This document shows, in pieces, positions 46,756 through 58,671 of a DNA stretch of 64,000 nucleotides. The translations under genes and the position numbers were made by a program. The notes below the pieces were generated by a model, which saw only the letters and a list, made by a program, of their open reading frames with translations, ran no database searches and had not been told where the DNA came from. Source of the DNA: Oopsacas minuta. Its lineage: Eukaryota > Porifera > Hexactinellida > Lyssacinosida > Leucopsacidae. How positions within the stretch are numbered: position 1 is the first letter of the stretch; every line of letters starts with the position of its first letter. The DNA lies in NCBI GenBank assembly GCA_024704765.1, contig JAKMXF010000316.1, positions 248,001 to 312,000 of the forward strand. The letters are read 5' to 3'.

Positions 46756-47900
46756 AATTGATTGAAGAAATAGGAGGACCCTAGGGTTGATTATTGGCAA
46801 ACAGCGGCATTTTGGGCCTAGCTCGGACAAGCTTGAGTAATGGACGAAAATTCAAACATATGGTGAAATTATGACATCATTGTCACCTCTTTGGATTGTC
46901 TAAAAATCACACTATTAATCACTGCTAACTCAATAAACGTGATAGAAGTAACTCATCATGGGATTATTACATCATCATGACTGAAATAAATCAAAAATTT
47001 CGAAAATACCAGAATTCTAATCGCATCAGCAAAGGGCCAGACAGCTGACCGAAAGTGATGTAGCAGCTAGCCAGCTACAGCATTACCACAGGAGGCCATT
47101 AAAGGGAATTTGGATTGACAATGGAAAATAAATAAATAAAATTTCCACAAAAAATTATGATTAAAGCACGTAGTAACGAGTGTAACACCCGGTCGCATAG
47201 CGACCCAGAACCGAAAGAATTTAGTTATTGAATAATTCAGTTGACTTGAGGCATCCAGTTATCGCGTAGCAAACTAGAAAAGCGAAGCGCGCAAGTCTAT
47301 ACTATTAAAGCCGAAATAATCTATATGTGTGTGTTTATATATTTATATATTTGCATATATCAGAATTGATTGAAGAAACTTGAAGACCTCCATGGGTGAT
47401 TTTTGGAAAAGAAAGGATTTTGGGCCTGGCTTGGACAGGTTTTAGTCTTGGAAGAAAATTCATGCCCATTACGAAATTATAACGTTATTGTCACCTTTTG
47501 GGAATCACAGATACCCCTCAATCTGACAAATTCCTGACGTTTTTATTCGGAGCAAAAGCTAACTTATTAAGGGAGTATTACGTAAACATGACTACAAAAA
47601 ATTCCTATTTCCAAAATTTTAGATTTGTGAATACCTGAGGCACTTAGTGCCGACATTCCTAACCCAAAGCGACATCACCTCAAGTCTCAATACACAAGGC
47701 CATTGAAAGTACTTTGAATGGACCAGGGATAATAACATCTAAAATCTTTACCTATAATGTGAATTCAGGGCATGTAGTGGTCCGTATATTCTGTCGCGTA
47801 GCTACCAATAAGACTATAAAATTTAGCTGTTTTATACTTAGGTAACTTGGAGCACTAAGCTTTCACGCGCAGCAACCTAGCAAGCGAGCGCGCTTTATAG
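46756..47900 (+). repeat. Tandem pair of a ~607-bp repeat
   Basis: Copies at 46756-47303 and 47363-47900 are offset by 607 bp. Both begin GAATTGATTGAAGAAA, continue with ATTTTGGGCCTGGCT/AGCTCGGAC and GAAATTATGAC/AACGT.ATTGTCACCT, and end in a GC-richer block with TCGCGTAGC and an AGCG..GCGCGC tail. A shortened third copy lies at 63190-63386. The end blocks (CGCATAGCGACC, AAGCGAAGCGCGCAAG) are self-complementary and unlike the AT-rich surroundings. Class unknown. Confidence 0.7.
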
Positions 47901-47904
47901 ATAA

Positions 47905-49480
47905 ATTTCGTTGAAATAGTATAGATAGAGGCTTGAACCGAGATAAATAGATATAAAGGTAATAGGTATTTCTTCACACTGCTTGAAATTGGAGGATTTT
48001 GTTAACAAAATCGCCTCGTAATCATTCAGATAACGCATTTGGATCCGAAAATATTTTGTAGATGTAGACAAAGGGGGAGCAATAGGGGGGGGCATAATTT
48101 TAACTATTTCATTACAATTCTGTGTTTGGATTCAATAAATAATAATTAATGAATCAGAACTAATCATATAGCACAGCATACTATACATAAGGCCCAACAG
48201 CAACACGTGGATTCTAAACTAGGGATAAGGAACTCGATGAAACAAATTCTGTGATTTCTATTTTGAGAAACGATAAATTTTACCCGAATAAATGTATTGC
48301 ATAATTTTAGAGTAACTAATGATCAACTATTTTATGCTAAAAATTCAGGGATTGACAATAATGTGTCTATTAGCAAATATTGGCTAAATCAGCTTACTTC
48401 TATACTCTGTCGAACGCTAATATTGCCCATTTCATTGAAAATTGAACATAAGAAATGATCTGAAGAGTTTAATACAAAAGATAAAAAATTATCATACAAA
48501 AATTAACCAGTTCTTGAACTACAGCTGGGACCAGAGATGATACAATTTCTGATAATCTACATATAATTAGATAATCGTTTGAAATTAGGTCAACTCAAGA
48601 TAACAAATATTTAGTATATACCCGAGTAACATACCTTGATAATACATTTTGTTATGATAACAAAAGCTTATTGCGGAATATAAGAAATAGCCATATATGG
48701 ACATAGTAATGATTACTTCAGATTGGTCAATTATTTTTGTTCTAAACCAAGCAGATACGGCGGTTTTTTCAGCAAACCAATTCAGGACATCTTCATCAAA
48801 GGAAGCTTACTCCGTTTCAAGGCAATGAATGATCCTTCCATAGATGAGCTCGAAACAGGAACTGACGTAGCAATTGGGATCTCCGTGAGAATACGGAGAA
48901 ATTGAATCTTGTGTGGAGAAATGAATACGCAAAATCCCGCCTACCTTTTGGAATTTCTTCCTCTATCCTGAAAAGAAAATGTCCTTTAGTAATTCAATAT
49001 TCAAACATCCAATATAACTCCGCAAAACACACTATAGTGTCAACAAAATGACTTGGTTTTGGAGACATAAAAGAACTAATGACTTCCTGGAGGGAGAGAC
49101 ACCGTTCCGTTGTACACTATGCGGTTCTCATTATTCAGGAAGCGTCTTAACGAGTTCTTTCGCGAGTGAGCGGCACAGCTGCAGAAGAAATCGTAATTGC
49201 GCCTCAAAGTCACCAAAATACTCACAATGTTGCAGGATTGCAATTATGGGGAAACAGGTATTTACATACGCAAAATAGATAAGCTGCAGGTAGTAAATCG
49301 ATACAGTAGATTGAAAAAATCATTACTCTTAGCTCAGTAAATCTGGAAATGTGAACATGAAGTAACAGGTCATGTTTGTGCCAAATATTTATGGGTCAAT
49401 AATATAATAGAATAATAATTTTTGCTAAATGTAGAACAAACCCATTAACTAATTAAACTCGGGAGCGGCGAGCACATGCG
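47905..49480. other. Stretch without recognisable gene
   Basis: Plus-strand frames at 48723-48905 and 49048-49278 are unrecognised. The second contains CTLCGSHYSG, not enough for a zinc finger call. Confidence 0.4.
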
Positions 49481-49481
49481 G

Positions 49482-52468
49482 AATACGGGGAAATTCCCGC
49501 TGGGCCAGTTTGATTTGGAGTCCTAGTGTCTGCAGCAGACCCTAACAGGAGATCTTTGTTTGCAAATTTCCATGCGAGTCCTAGTGTTTGTTTCACCTAT
49601 ACCTGACAACCTTATCTCAAACATATCCCTTGACAAAAGGGTTGTGTCCCCTACAAAGTGGACATTTCCCGGACATTCGTAGAGAGTTCAAACCATAACT
49701 TCCCATCGATCCCTACGCTCGCTCATTATAATGGATGAGAGAACATGCATTGAAGACGGATGACAATGAGGAAATATTTGTGACATGTTCTGAATTATAG
49801 AATATGAACCTAGATTATGGATAGTGGTTATGCTAGAGAAGAATCCTAGCCGTCTAGGGGTCCTTTTCAGCAGGTATGATTACTATTTAGTGTGCCCCTA
49901 GGGCACTGAATGTTTTCTGAGAACAAATGGTTATGAAGGCATAACTTCTAACTCTTCTGTGGTGGTTTGCCAAAATTGAAGTAGTTGTGTTGCACCCTAT
50001 TCAAGTTAACCCTTTTCTAATTAAACCTCAGTGAAAACAGGCCCAGGAACAGAAGTAGAGGGCTCACCCCATGAACACTCCATAAACACCATTGCAAGTC
50101 TTCGTTTTCTATTTCTTGGACGCTGTACATTATTTTATTACACACGTTCCTAGCGTTCTTGAAGAAAAGTTTTTGTTCGCTCGCTACTCTAGCTCGTACT
50201 AATGTGTGATGATTATGCCAAAGTAAATATTGTCGAAACTCCATTTCTGCACATACCATTAAATGAGATCTATCCTCAAATAATTTCATTTTGTCAGGTC
50301 ACTGGACCGGAACCTAACGATGGCCATGTAGCATTTATGAGGACATTTTCTCGGGTTGCTACGAGACGCTTATCCGCCACTTATGAAACTACCATAAAAG
50401 GTGCATCAATAATTCATTATATTTTCGGTACTAGATAAATTTAATAAATGTAGAAAACTAATGATATCGATTAGTAATGGAGAAGTATTTTGACACAATT
50501 GTATTTAATCGAGTCTCAGAATACTGGGAATCTCGCGACTCTGACATGGGTAAAGTTCATTTTGAATAGCAAAATAACGGGAATGCATTAGGCAGATAGA
50601 GAGAAAGTTGTGGAGTTGCTGTGGATAAATGAACATGTCACAAACTATGAAGTGAGACTTTATTAAGTCCACTACAACAAGAGTAAGTGGTGGGAGTAAC
50701 TATGTAAATAAGTCGCATATGGTACTATCTCTTCAAACCGTTGCTGTACACCGCTGAGGTGACCACTCACAACTGCCACCCTGTCGCAATAGTGTGAACA
50801 ACAGCGCTGGGGTCAATACTTCTAGTAGGCAGAAGGTTGGGGAATGGTCCACCTAGCACAGCAGCATCCAGTACTTCGCACTCCTTGTAGCACAGGAAGG
50901 CCTCATGCATTCCGAAGTCCCTAAAGTACTTAAGAACGATCGACATTTGCTCCGGACGTGTCGCAAATTTTGTTCGCCATAAGAGAATATACTCCGACTT
51001 CGCCAACTTGGGTGATTATGAGCTGACGTACTAAAACACTGGCAAAAGACAAAATATCGTTCTGCATGTCATGATGTATGTATTTTGGGTTTCTTGGCCT
51101 ATATTCGAGACGTTTATGCACCACGCCATCATACACGCTATTCAATGAAATTACTGCGGTTGAGTGTGGGGTTATTTATTATTATTATTCGGTTTAGTGC
51201 TAGATTATCAACACCGAACTGCTCACGATGGCAACATAGAGCAATGGCCTGTAGTGCATAGAGGTTGACTGAGCGGATGATGCAGATTATGTAATCGCGG
51301 TTTGAGTCAATTTCTGTTTGTGCAACACTATGATGCTGCTGGTTACTGACAGTATAGCCGACAACTTTATTTTCTCGAATATTCCTCATGTCACAATAGA
51401 AGACTTGTGCGCGGATAGCTGGAATTGCGATCTTTCATCTTCATTTTCGGTGAACAAAGTCTTGCAATCTATTGGTTCGGTAAGCGTCATAATCTGCAAA
51501 AACTAAGTGACAACAAGCGTAAGAACATACTATTGGTCTTTGGACTATTTTCAACCCAGTTAAACGCTCATTACCGGTTTGGATTGAACTGGCAAACAGT
51601 GGTACCAACTGCACAAAATAAAAGCAACTTGGGTTGAGCTGGCTCCTCGTTTGCGCAGGAGGAAATATCCTCAAGTCCAGGAGCAAAGGTTCTATAGCAT
51701 TTGGAGGATGAAAGAGGAGTGTAGCTCAGTATAGGAATAACAAAGAATACGCGAATAAGAAAAAATGCCATTCATTAAATTATTAACCATGGTTCAAGAA
51801 TGCTAGGAACGTGTGTAATAAAATAATGTACAGCGTCCAAGAAATAGAAAACGAAGACTTGCAATGGTGTTTATGGAGTGTTCATGGGGTGAGCCCTCTA
51901 CTTCTGTTCCTGGGCCTGTTTTCACTGAGGTTTAATTAGAAAAGGGTTAACTTGAATAGGGTGCAACACAACTACTTCAATTTTGGCAAACCACCACAGA
52001 AGAGTTAGAAGTTATGCCTTCATAACCATTTGTTCTCAGAAAACATTCAGTGCCCTAGGGGCACACTAAATAGTAATCATACCTGCTGAAAAGGACCCCT
52101 AGACGGCTAGGATTCTTCTCTAGCATAACCACTATCCATAATCTAGGTTCATATTCTATAATTCAGAACATGTCACAAATATTTCCTCATTGTCATCCGT
52201 CTTCAATGCATGTTCTCTCATCCATTATAATGAGCGAGCGTAGGGATCGATGGGAAGTTATGGTTTGAACTCTCTACGAATGTCCGGGAAATGTCCACTT
52301 TGTAGGGGACACAACCCTTTTGTCAAGGGATATGTTTGAGATAAGGTTGTCAGGTATAGGTGAAACAAACACTAGGACTCGCATGGAAATTTGCAAACAA
52401 AGATCTCCTGTTAGGGTCTGCTGCAGACACTAGGACTCCAAATCAAACTGGCCCAGCGGGAACTTCCC
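49482..52468. mobile_element. 3-kb fold-back element with ~680-bp inverted arms
   Basis: The arms at 49482-50163 and 51793-52468 are nearly identical inverted copies. The outer ends share GGGAA(A/G)TTCCCGCTGGGCC and the inner ends share CTTCAAGAA(C/T)GCTAGGAACG. Only occasional mismatches are seen across the arm, so it is younger than the other elements here. Each arm contains the same 3' end of a reading frame pointing outward: NARNVCNKIMYSVQEIENED, then LQWCLW, ending LFSLRFN before a stop. The 1.63-kb centre (50164-51792) has short frames on both strands (for example 50767-51006 minus and 51138-51389 minus), none recognised. I find no convincing target duplication. It resembles fold-back/FB-type or very-long-TIR DNA transposons; the superfamily is unresolved. 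Confidence 0.85.
50017..50289 (-). CDS. Unrecognised ORF in left arm of fold-back element
   Basis: Ninety residues, from MKLFEDRSHLMVCAEMEFRQ to SLRFN. Its last ~50 residues are duplicated in the right arm at about 51795-51938 on the plus strand; the first 40 lie in the unique centre. Because the C-terminal half is kept intact in both arms, it may be real coding sequence of the element. No family recognised. Confidence 0.35.
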   Translation of the reverse strand: MKLFEDRSHLMVCAEMEFRQYLLWHNHHTLVRARVASEQKLFFKNARNVCNKIMYSVQEIENEDLQWCLWSVHGVSPLLLFLGLFSLRFN

Positions 52469-52779
52469 TGTGTCCTGTAGGGCTAATCTGCCTCTGATAA
52501 TGAGCAAGCATCTTAGTTGGTAAATTATACAAGTGTCAAACCATAGATCTCCCTAGGCCATTTTTGCGTGGCGCGAGGCCAAACATTATTGACAGTAGGT
52601 GAATTCCCCATACAACCAACTTTATTCCACTCATAGAGTTTGCGAAATCCTTAGGAGCCGAATACTCTAATGATACAAATTGAGTTGGCCCAGTGAAAAT
52701 GATCACTATAGTTCAGGACGTTTGAAACAAGAGATTATCAATCTCTAAGGAAACGGTTTCTTTTAATACCACCAATCAC

Positions 52780-53081
52780 CAAAAATCTTCAATGTTTTTG
52801 CTCCATGCAATGATGAAACGATTGATGTTTCCGTTTTCAAACAATGCATTATTTACGATCGATACATTACAGATGGTGAAGTGCAAACAATTACAAAAGT
52901 CATTGACTTCCCAGATGGTAGAGCTTATACAATTACAGATGCAATAGAACTATATTGTGTGGAGATAGGCATAAATATGAAGGCCAAACTATCTGGTCTT
53001 GGGAGTAATGGTGATGGGCCCAATGAAGTGGAGTATCGCCTGAGTTTTTCGCACTTTTGGAAAGTGACACTATCTTTTTAG
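52780..53081 (+). pseudogene. hAT transposase catalytic-core fragment (MYM/ZNF862-like)
   Basis: One open frame reads DETIDVSVFKQCIIYDRYI, then TDGEVQT, VIDFPDGRAYTITDAIELYC and LSGLGSNGDGP. This matches the order in MYM-type hAT transposases: DE(S)TDxSxxKQ with the first catalytic Asp, then RY, DGxAETIxxA, and GxGSDGA with the second Asp. In the last block Asp is replaced by Asn (GSNGD). The frame has a stop at 53079-53081 and no recognisable continuation. A fragment without TIRs, lying in the proposed 12-kb host intron, close to the fold-back element. Confidence 0.65.
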
Positions 53082-53089
53082 CCAACTTT

Positions 53090-55969
53090 GTGTAAAAATA
53101 AATTTCTAATATAATTCAAACAGAATGAAAATAACTTTTCAACAAATTTAAAGAAAAATGTCCAAAATAGCCCGTTTATTGGGAATAATCGGCTAAAGAC
53201 CGATTTATTAATAAATTTCTCTGAAAATACGTAGCAGAGACATTCTCAGTTAAATCAACAGAAATTTTTTCATGAAATAGAATATATAGACAAGTTTTTA
53301 ACTGGTCAAATGATTTTATGGGATTTGGAGGGATATAATGGAACTCGCCGCATATTGGACAAATTGGGTGCCCACAGTATGTGTCTAAACATCTCTTGCC
53401 ATAGAAGGTAATCCTAAATTCTTCCTGGGTATAGGGCGCCCGACAACTCAGGAAACCCACCGTGGCACTGGCCCAGGGTATTATCCAGGCGTATGCGACG
53501 GCTTACAGGCGCATAAATTTAGGAAATTATATGACTAGGCGTATGGAATGAAACAGAATCCATTTCTAGGCGTATGGTCTGAGAAAATGGATGAAAGCCA
53601 GCACTGGCCACATATTTACTTATATGTATATGTATAAGATAAAAATAATTCAACTTTTCTAAATTTATTGTGCAATTCAAAATGGCAGAATTTTCAAGTA
53701 GGAGAAATTGAGTTAATTTGTCGGGTAGGCTTTCGGAAATTTGATTCAAATAAATTGAGACCAAACAATGAATTGATCGTAAATGTTGTTAGGCAATCTA
53801 TATTTAATTGACACAGATGAGGAAACGAAGTAGTCATTTCTCCGAAACAGTAATGTAGAAGGTTGTGTCAAGTAACTCCTCGTCATGCTGAAAATCCTTA
53901 TTGGTAATAGCTCCCAGTTCTTTGCGTAATAGAAACCGATATTGCCTAATTAATAAAACATATCATGTCAGCTATGCATGATCTAAGAGGGAAATATTGG
54001 GCGTCCAAAAGTGAGAATGTAACTCAAATTGAGGAATGTATCGATATATCTGAAACTGATTTCAAACATCAAAACGCACAGATAAATTCGTTATAGACTA
54101 AGAGATTTGCCTGAGAAATGTTCAAAATGGTTTAGCTTGACCATTATTGGTCATTCTTGTACACCATTCAATACGGCCTAGAATGTTCTAATATTCTTTA
54201 AAGAGAAAATATAACTGACAAATTGTTGAAAGTTTTCTGCGTGAACGGGCTGGGAATCCAATTCAGCAGAAATAAAGGAGGGGAATCTGCGCATGAGGTT
54301 ATTAAATGGGCATTATGGGGCAGAGAAATCCAAAACATAGACGAAATGAAGTTATTGAATTGAAGCATGATCTAGCTATTATCGGACTGTTAAGTTGTTA
54401 GTCGAACCTACCTAATAATGAAATATCATCTCTCAATATCGCAAAACTTAGCATGCTAGTTGCAGCATCTAATGCTTCAAAAAAAACCTCACAATTAGGA
54501 ACAAATATGTAAACTTATTCCAGAACTTAATTTAGAGCATCCAATAAATATATTTACATCTCCCTTGAAAGAGTTCAGTATGGCATGTTGAATAAAGGGT
54601 GGAAATGCTAATTATTCATGCCCGATCGTGCATATTTTCGTCGATTAGAAGAAGCTGGATTTCCAAGAACAATCATTATGAGGAGATTTTCAGAATTCTA
54701 CAATCAAAGAATTTTTGGAATTGTGCAACGACAACAATGTCATGGAGTACGCATGCCTCCAAAATGTTGAAATTTAATAATCGCCTAAAAGCCTTTCCAA
54801 TTGCAGTTGTAGATGTTCAGCTAAGTTTTGAGAGAGGAACTATTTGATCGAATCGCTAGAGCAGTGTTAGGAGAGTCACAGTATTAATCTTTTCAACTTG
54901 TAATTATTTAACCTCTGATTGGTTCGCCATTCAATTTCACGCAGGTGGATAAATAAAGTCCAAAGCTCATCGATAATTATATGAACACTGATCTAAACAA
55001 TTACCCACCTATCAAACCGTCACCTGTTCTGAGAGTGGATCAAATCTAATTCAACAAGCAATTAGTAAAACCATTGAGAGTGAAGGAAAGAATGATACGG
55101 GTAGTTTCAGAAGCAGCATAATCTCATGTGAAAGAAACTAAAAATTGCAAACAAAAAATATATTAATGAAAATGATATCATGAATTTGAAATCAATGAAT
55201 TCAAAAATCAACAGCAAAAATTCATTGTTACTTGTGCGTCTCGAAGAATTCCTGGATCATGTAAACTGCAATCAAAAACTGCCTTTGAGTTGGGTTTGTC
55301 TGAGAGCAAGTTTTCGAAAGTAACCATGAGAATTTTGCTAAATACTCTTTCAATTTCCACGGAGAATGTATATTACTACGTGCTATTATAGCTTATAAAG
55401 CTGAACATTGTAACTTGATTAAAAGAGACATATATAGAAAAACAGTACATATTAGAATCATGAAAAATAAAAGATAGAGATTGCGTATAGTATATTCGTA
55501 TATGGTAGCATGTGATTACAGTGTACAATTTTGTAAATTAATGAAACAAAGTGAATCAGCTAGGCAAATAGCAACCATTCAGGATACCAATGTTGCTAAT
55601 CCCTGCAAAAATCAGCAATAATGTTCCTGAAACAGAGTATACACTTGGTTCAGATACAAGAACCTGTAGTAATATAACCTTATATCTACCGTGTATAAAT
55701 AACAAGGAAGCGGATCTCATATTTAGTCAACTAGATGAAACAGGTTGAGTACCCCAGAGTATGCATCATCACAAAATGTAGCTCAGAGATGGAACCTGCC
55801 AACGACAATCGCTGATATTTGATTGCAATAAATACAAACCTTCAGAAGAAAATATATAAAGAGTTTAAAAAATTTGCAGTTCTCAATACGTACAAGATTG
55901 TAACAGAGTAGGTTCACCATTCATTAAGCTAATCATGTCATTGGCCTACATAGATTATGTAAGCTCAAA
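53090..55969. other. 2.9-kb stretch without supported gene
   Basis: A minus-strand frame at 53176-53460 has YCGHPICPICGEFHYIPP, a Cys-rich patch that could bind zinc but matches no family I know. 53440-53600 repeats AGGCGTATG three times (CCAGGCGTATGCGACGG, ACTAGGCGTATGG, TCTAGGCGTATGG). A plus-strand frame at 54599-54847 is unrecognised. Confidence 0.35.
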
Positions 55970-55972
55970 TTA

Positions 55973-58266
55973 CACAGCCCTGCGGAAAAAAAAATTTTAT
56001 TTGCTGATTGTTATTGCAAAACATTTTCTAATCCACATTTTAATACTGATTTTGAATAATTTTGTAAAATATACGTATCACGTCTAGTTTTTTTGCAAAA
56101 TTATTTTTAAATATTGGTATATTTATCGATGAATGCATGATACCTCACAAGTAAAATAGTGAAAATCTGCCATTTGTAAATTTTTATTGATAATATAATC
56201 TTAGTTAATAAATAATTTGAATATATTAGTCTGAATCAGGAGTAAATTTCCGTTTTTTTGACATTCTAGCATGAATAACATCAATATAATCTCTCTTGAG
56301 GCACCAGCAGTAATCAGCCATCATATGAACGTCCCACCTCCCCTGATATCGTGTTTCCATTGTTTTTATGTCTTGGTGGAATCGTTCACCTTGCTCCTCG
56401 GAAACAGCTCCAAGATTCTCTGGAAAATAGTCAATATGACTGTGAAGAAAGTGAACTTTTACACTCATATTGCAGCCGAGATTCTTGTAAGATTCAATCA
56501 ACTCATTCACAAGTATTTTATAATTAGGAGATTTCGTATTTCCCAAGAAGTTTTTCATGACATCTACAAATGCATTCCATGCACATTTTTCTTTGCATAT
56601 CATAGAATTTGAAAAATTATCATCTCAAACAAGTTGTCTTATCTGAGGACCGTCGAATATACCGGCTTTTCTTTTTTCATCACTTAGGTAGTAAAACTTC
56701 TCGGTAATATATTTGAAACAATTTCCTTCTTTATCTAATGCCCTTACAAACTGTTTCATCAATCCTAATTTTATATGAAGTGGTGGAAGCAAAATCTTGA
56801 GAGGATCCACTAGAGGCTCGTGAATAATGTTCTTATCTCCAACATTAAGATTGGTTCTAGCTGGCCAGCTCTGTCTAGAATAGTGTTCGCTCTTTGCACG
56901 ACTGTCCCATAAGCATAAAAAACAAGGGTATTTTGTATATCCTGATTGCTGTCCCAAAAGAATGCATATGATTTTTAAGTCACCACAGATTACCCAATTG
57001 TGCTGGTTATAATTAATTTTATGAAGCACAATTTTCATGTTATCATATCGTTCCTTTAAACTTACTGAATGTCCAATTGGTATGGAACTAAATTTGTTGC
57101 CATTATGAAGTAGAACACATTTCAAACTTTGTTTTGAACTATCAATAAAGAGTCTCCAATCATTGGGTACATACGGACATCCAAGAGCATTAACTAGCGG
57201 TGAAACATCATGACAAAACAGAAATCCCTCTTCCATTATGAAATATTTCCAAAATTCGATCTCTCTGTTCCTATATGAGTGAAATTTTGTTTCTGGGAGA
57301 AGCAAGTTTTTTTCTTTTAGCCTAGAACCTAACAACTCCGCAGATTCTTTAGGTAAATCTAAATCACGTACCAAATCATTTAATTCAGATTGATTAAATA
57401 ACTGTGGAGAATTAGAACGAGATAATACACACGGAATAAAATCCTCATCTTCTCTAATTAATGAATCTCTAGTTTCACAATCATCAATTTCCGAGATAAC
57501 ATCCAAATTAGTAAATTTTGGAACAGGTACATCAATAGAATGGAGAACGGGTCGTATTGCTGAATGTAAATTTGGATACTTGATCAATGACTTGGTTTTA
57601 GCATTGAATCCGGAAATATTCGCCATACAAAAGTAACAATCGCTAATGTGATTTTGTGGCTCTCTCCATATCATTGGAATTCCAAATCTTAAACTCTTTC
57701 TGATTCCTTTTGTCCATTGTCTCAAATTTTCTACACAAGATCGGCACACTTTATGTGGAGCCCATGTTTTGTCTTGATCACCTAATCTCATTCCAAAATA
57801 TCCTAAATATGCTTTTTTAACAAATCCTGTTATTGCCGTAGTTTGTTTAGAAGTCATAAAACTCCCACAAATATAACAAAAGACGTCTGGATCATTACTG
57901 CACCTTCTCCGATAAGCCATATGATAATAAAATATCAAAATAGTAGACTATAGTACAATAAAGCTGTATATAACAAAAATAAAAATAAAAAAATTATGTA
58001 GAAAAGAATGGAGTTAAAGGGACTAATTAGAAAATGCAATAAAGCACGCATCTGTTTATTTCAAAAGACAAAAATTCACACAAGTATCAAATATAATCAT
58101 TTATTCTAGGGAAGTGTACTTAAAAAAATCGACTTACATTAAAATGACATTTGAGTAAAAACGAGACGTGATAGGGGAATTCTGATGACAGATTGAGAAT
58201 CAGCATACTCAAGTTAACTAAAAACAACCCATGGATAATAATCAGCAAATTTGACGCAGGGCAGTG
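55973..58266. mobile_element. 2.3-kb element with CAC(A/T)GCCCTGCG ends, candidate CACTA-like
   Basis: The left end is CACAGCCCTGCGG. The right end, reverse-complemented, is CACTGCCCTGCGT. Further inverted similarity follows: AATTT..TTTGCTGATT against AAATTTGCTGATTATTAT, then TATCACGTCTAGTTTTT against TATCACGTCTCGTTTTT about 110-120 bases in. TTA flanks both ends (55970-55972 and 58267-58269), a possible 3-bp duplication. CAC-type termini with a short duplication are typical of the CACTA/EnSpm-Chapaev group, which is why I suggest that placement. The only gene is the minus-strand ORF at 56226-57920. Confidence 0.6.
56226..57920 (-). CDS. Candidate novel DDE transposase, one in-frame stop
   Basis: A 564-codon frame interrupted only by one TGA (56625-56627). 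The start MAYRRRCSND (57920) is preferred over the ATG six codons upstream by comparison with the paralogue at 27.8 kb. Numbering from 57938: the N-terminus has three Cys pairs (C21/C24 in VFCYICG, C65/C68 in KVCRSC, C101/C104 in CYFC), probably a zinc-binding domain. An acidic linker follows at ~145-175. Then come LFIDSSKQSLK (D266), VICGDLK (D320), YPCFLCLWDSR (C339/C342), PLHIKLGLMKQF (His388), and after the stop SEEQGERFHQDIK (E514/E515/E518) and MMADYCW. I propose D266, D320 and one of the late Glu residues as a DDE triad, with the CxxC..H insertion between strands known in CMC-type transposases. The family is multi-copy in arthropods; its biochemistry is unknown to me. The position between TIRs supports transposase. 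Confidence 0.65.
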
Positions 58267-58269
58267 TTA

Positions 58270-58671
58270 TACAATGATAGAATAAAGAAGGATCAGTATG
58301 TAACAACAGCGTTCCTGAACGTCCATCATATTTGGAAAACATGGCCCATTGAAATTGGGTATCAAAAGATGTATTATTGTTTGTGATATTCAATGTGAAG
58401 ATTCCAAAATATATATCTTGCAGAAAATCGAAACTAATCCGTTACATAATAATAATGCAAATAATATTTTCTCCATGGTAAGAATCGAGAAGATCACATT
58501 TATAGTTTTTCCATATTATTCTATCAATCTTTAGGAAATTCATAAGTCAACAACCCAAAATATAGTAGCCCTACGTAGATTTGGGCCTAGGGCTTTTTCC
58601 TGTTAAACTCCAACAATAGAGCTACCAGAAAAATGAGAATTTGCTTATGTTGAAATTTGTTTAAAGTTTAC
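58270..58671. other. Intronic stretch downstream of the 58672 exon
   Basis: No gene or element recognised. On the minus strand it follows the GTAAAC donor at 58671. Confidence 0.4.

Noticed and set aside
56625-56627. In-frame TGA read as selenocysteine
   Set aside because: The paralogue shows no Cys or other selenoprotein context at this place and no SECIS-like hairpin was seen. A simple nonsense mutation is the plain reading.
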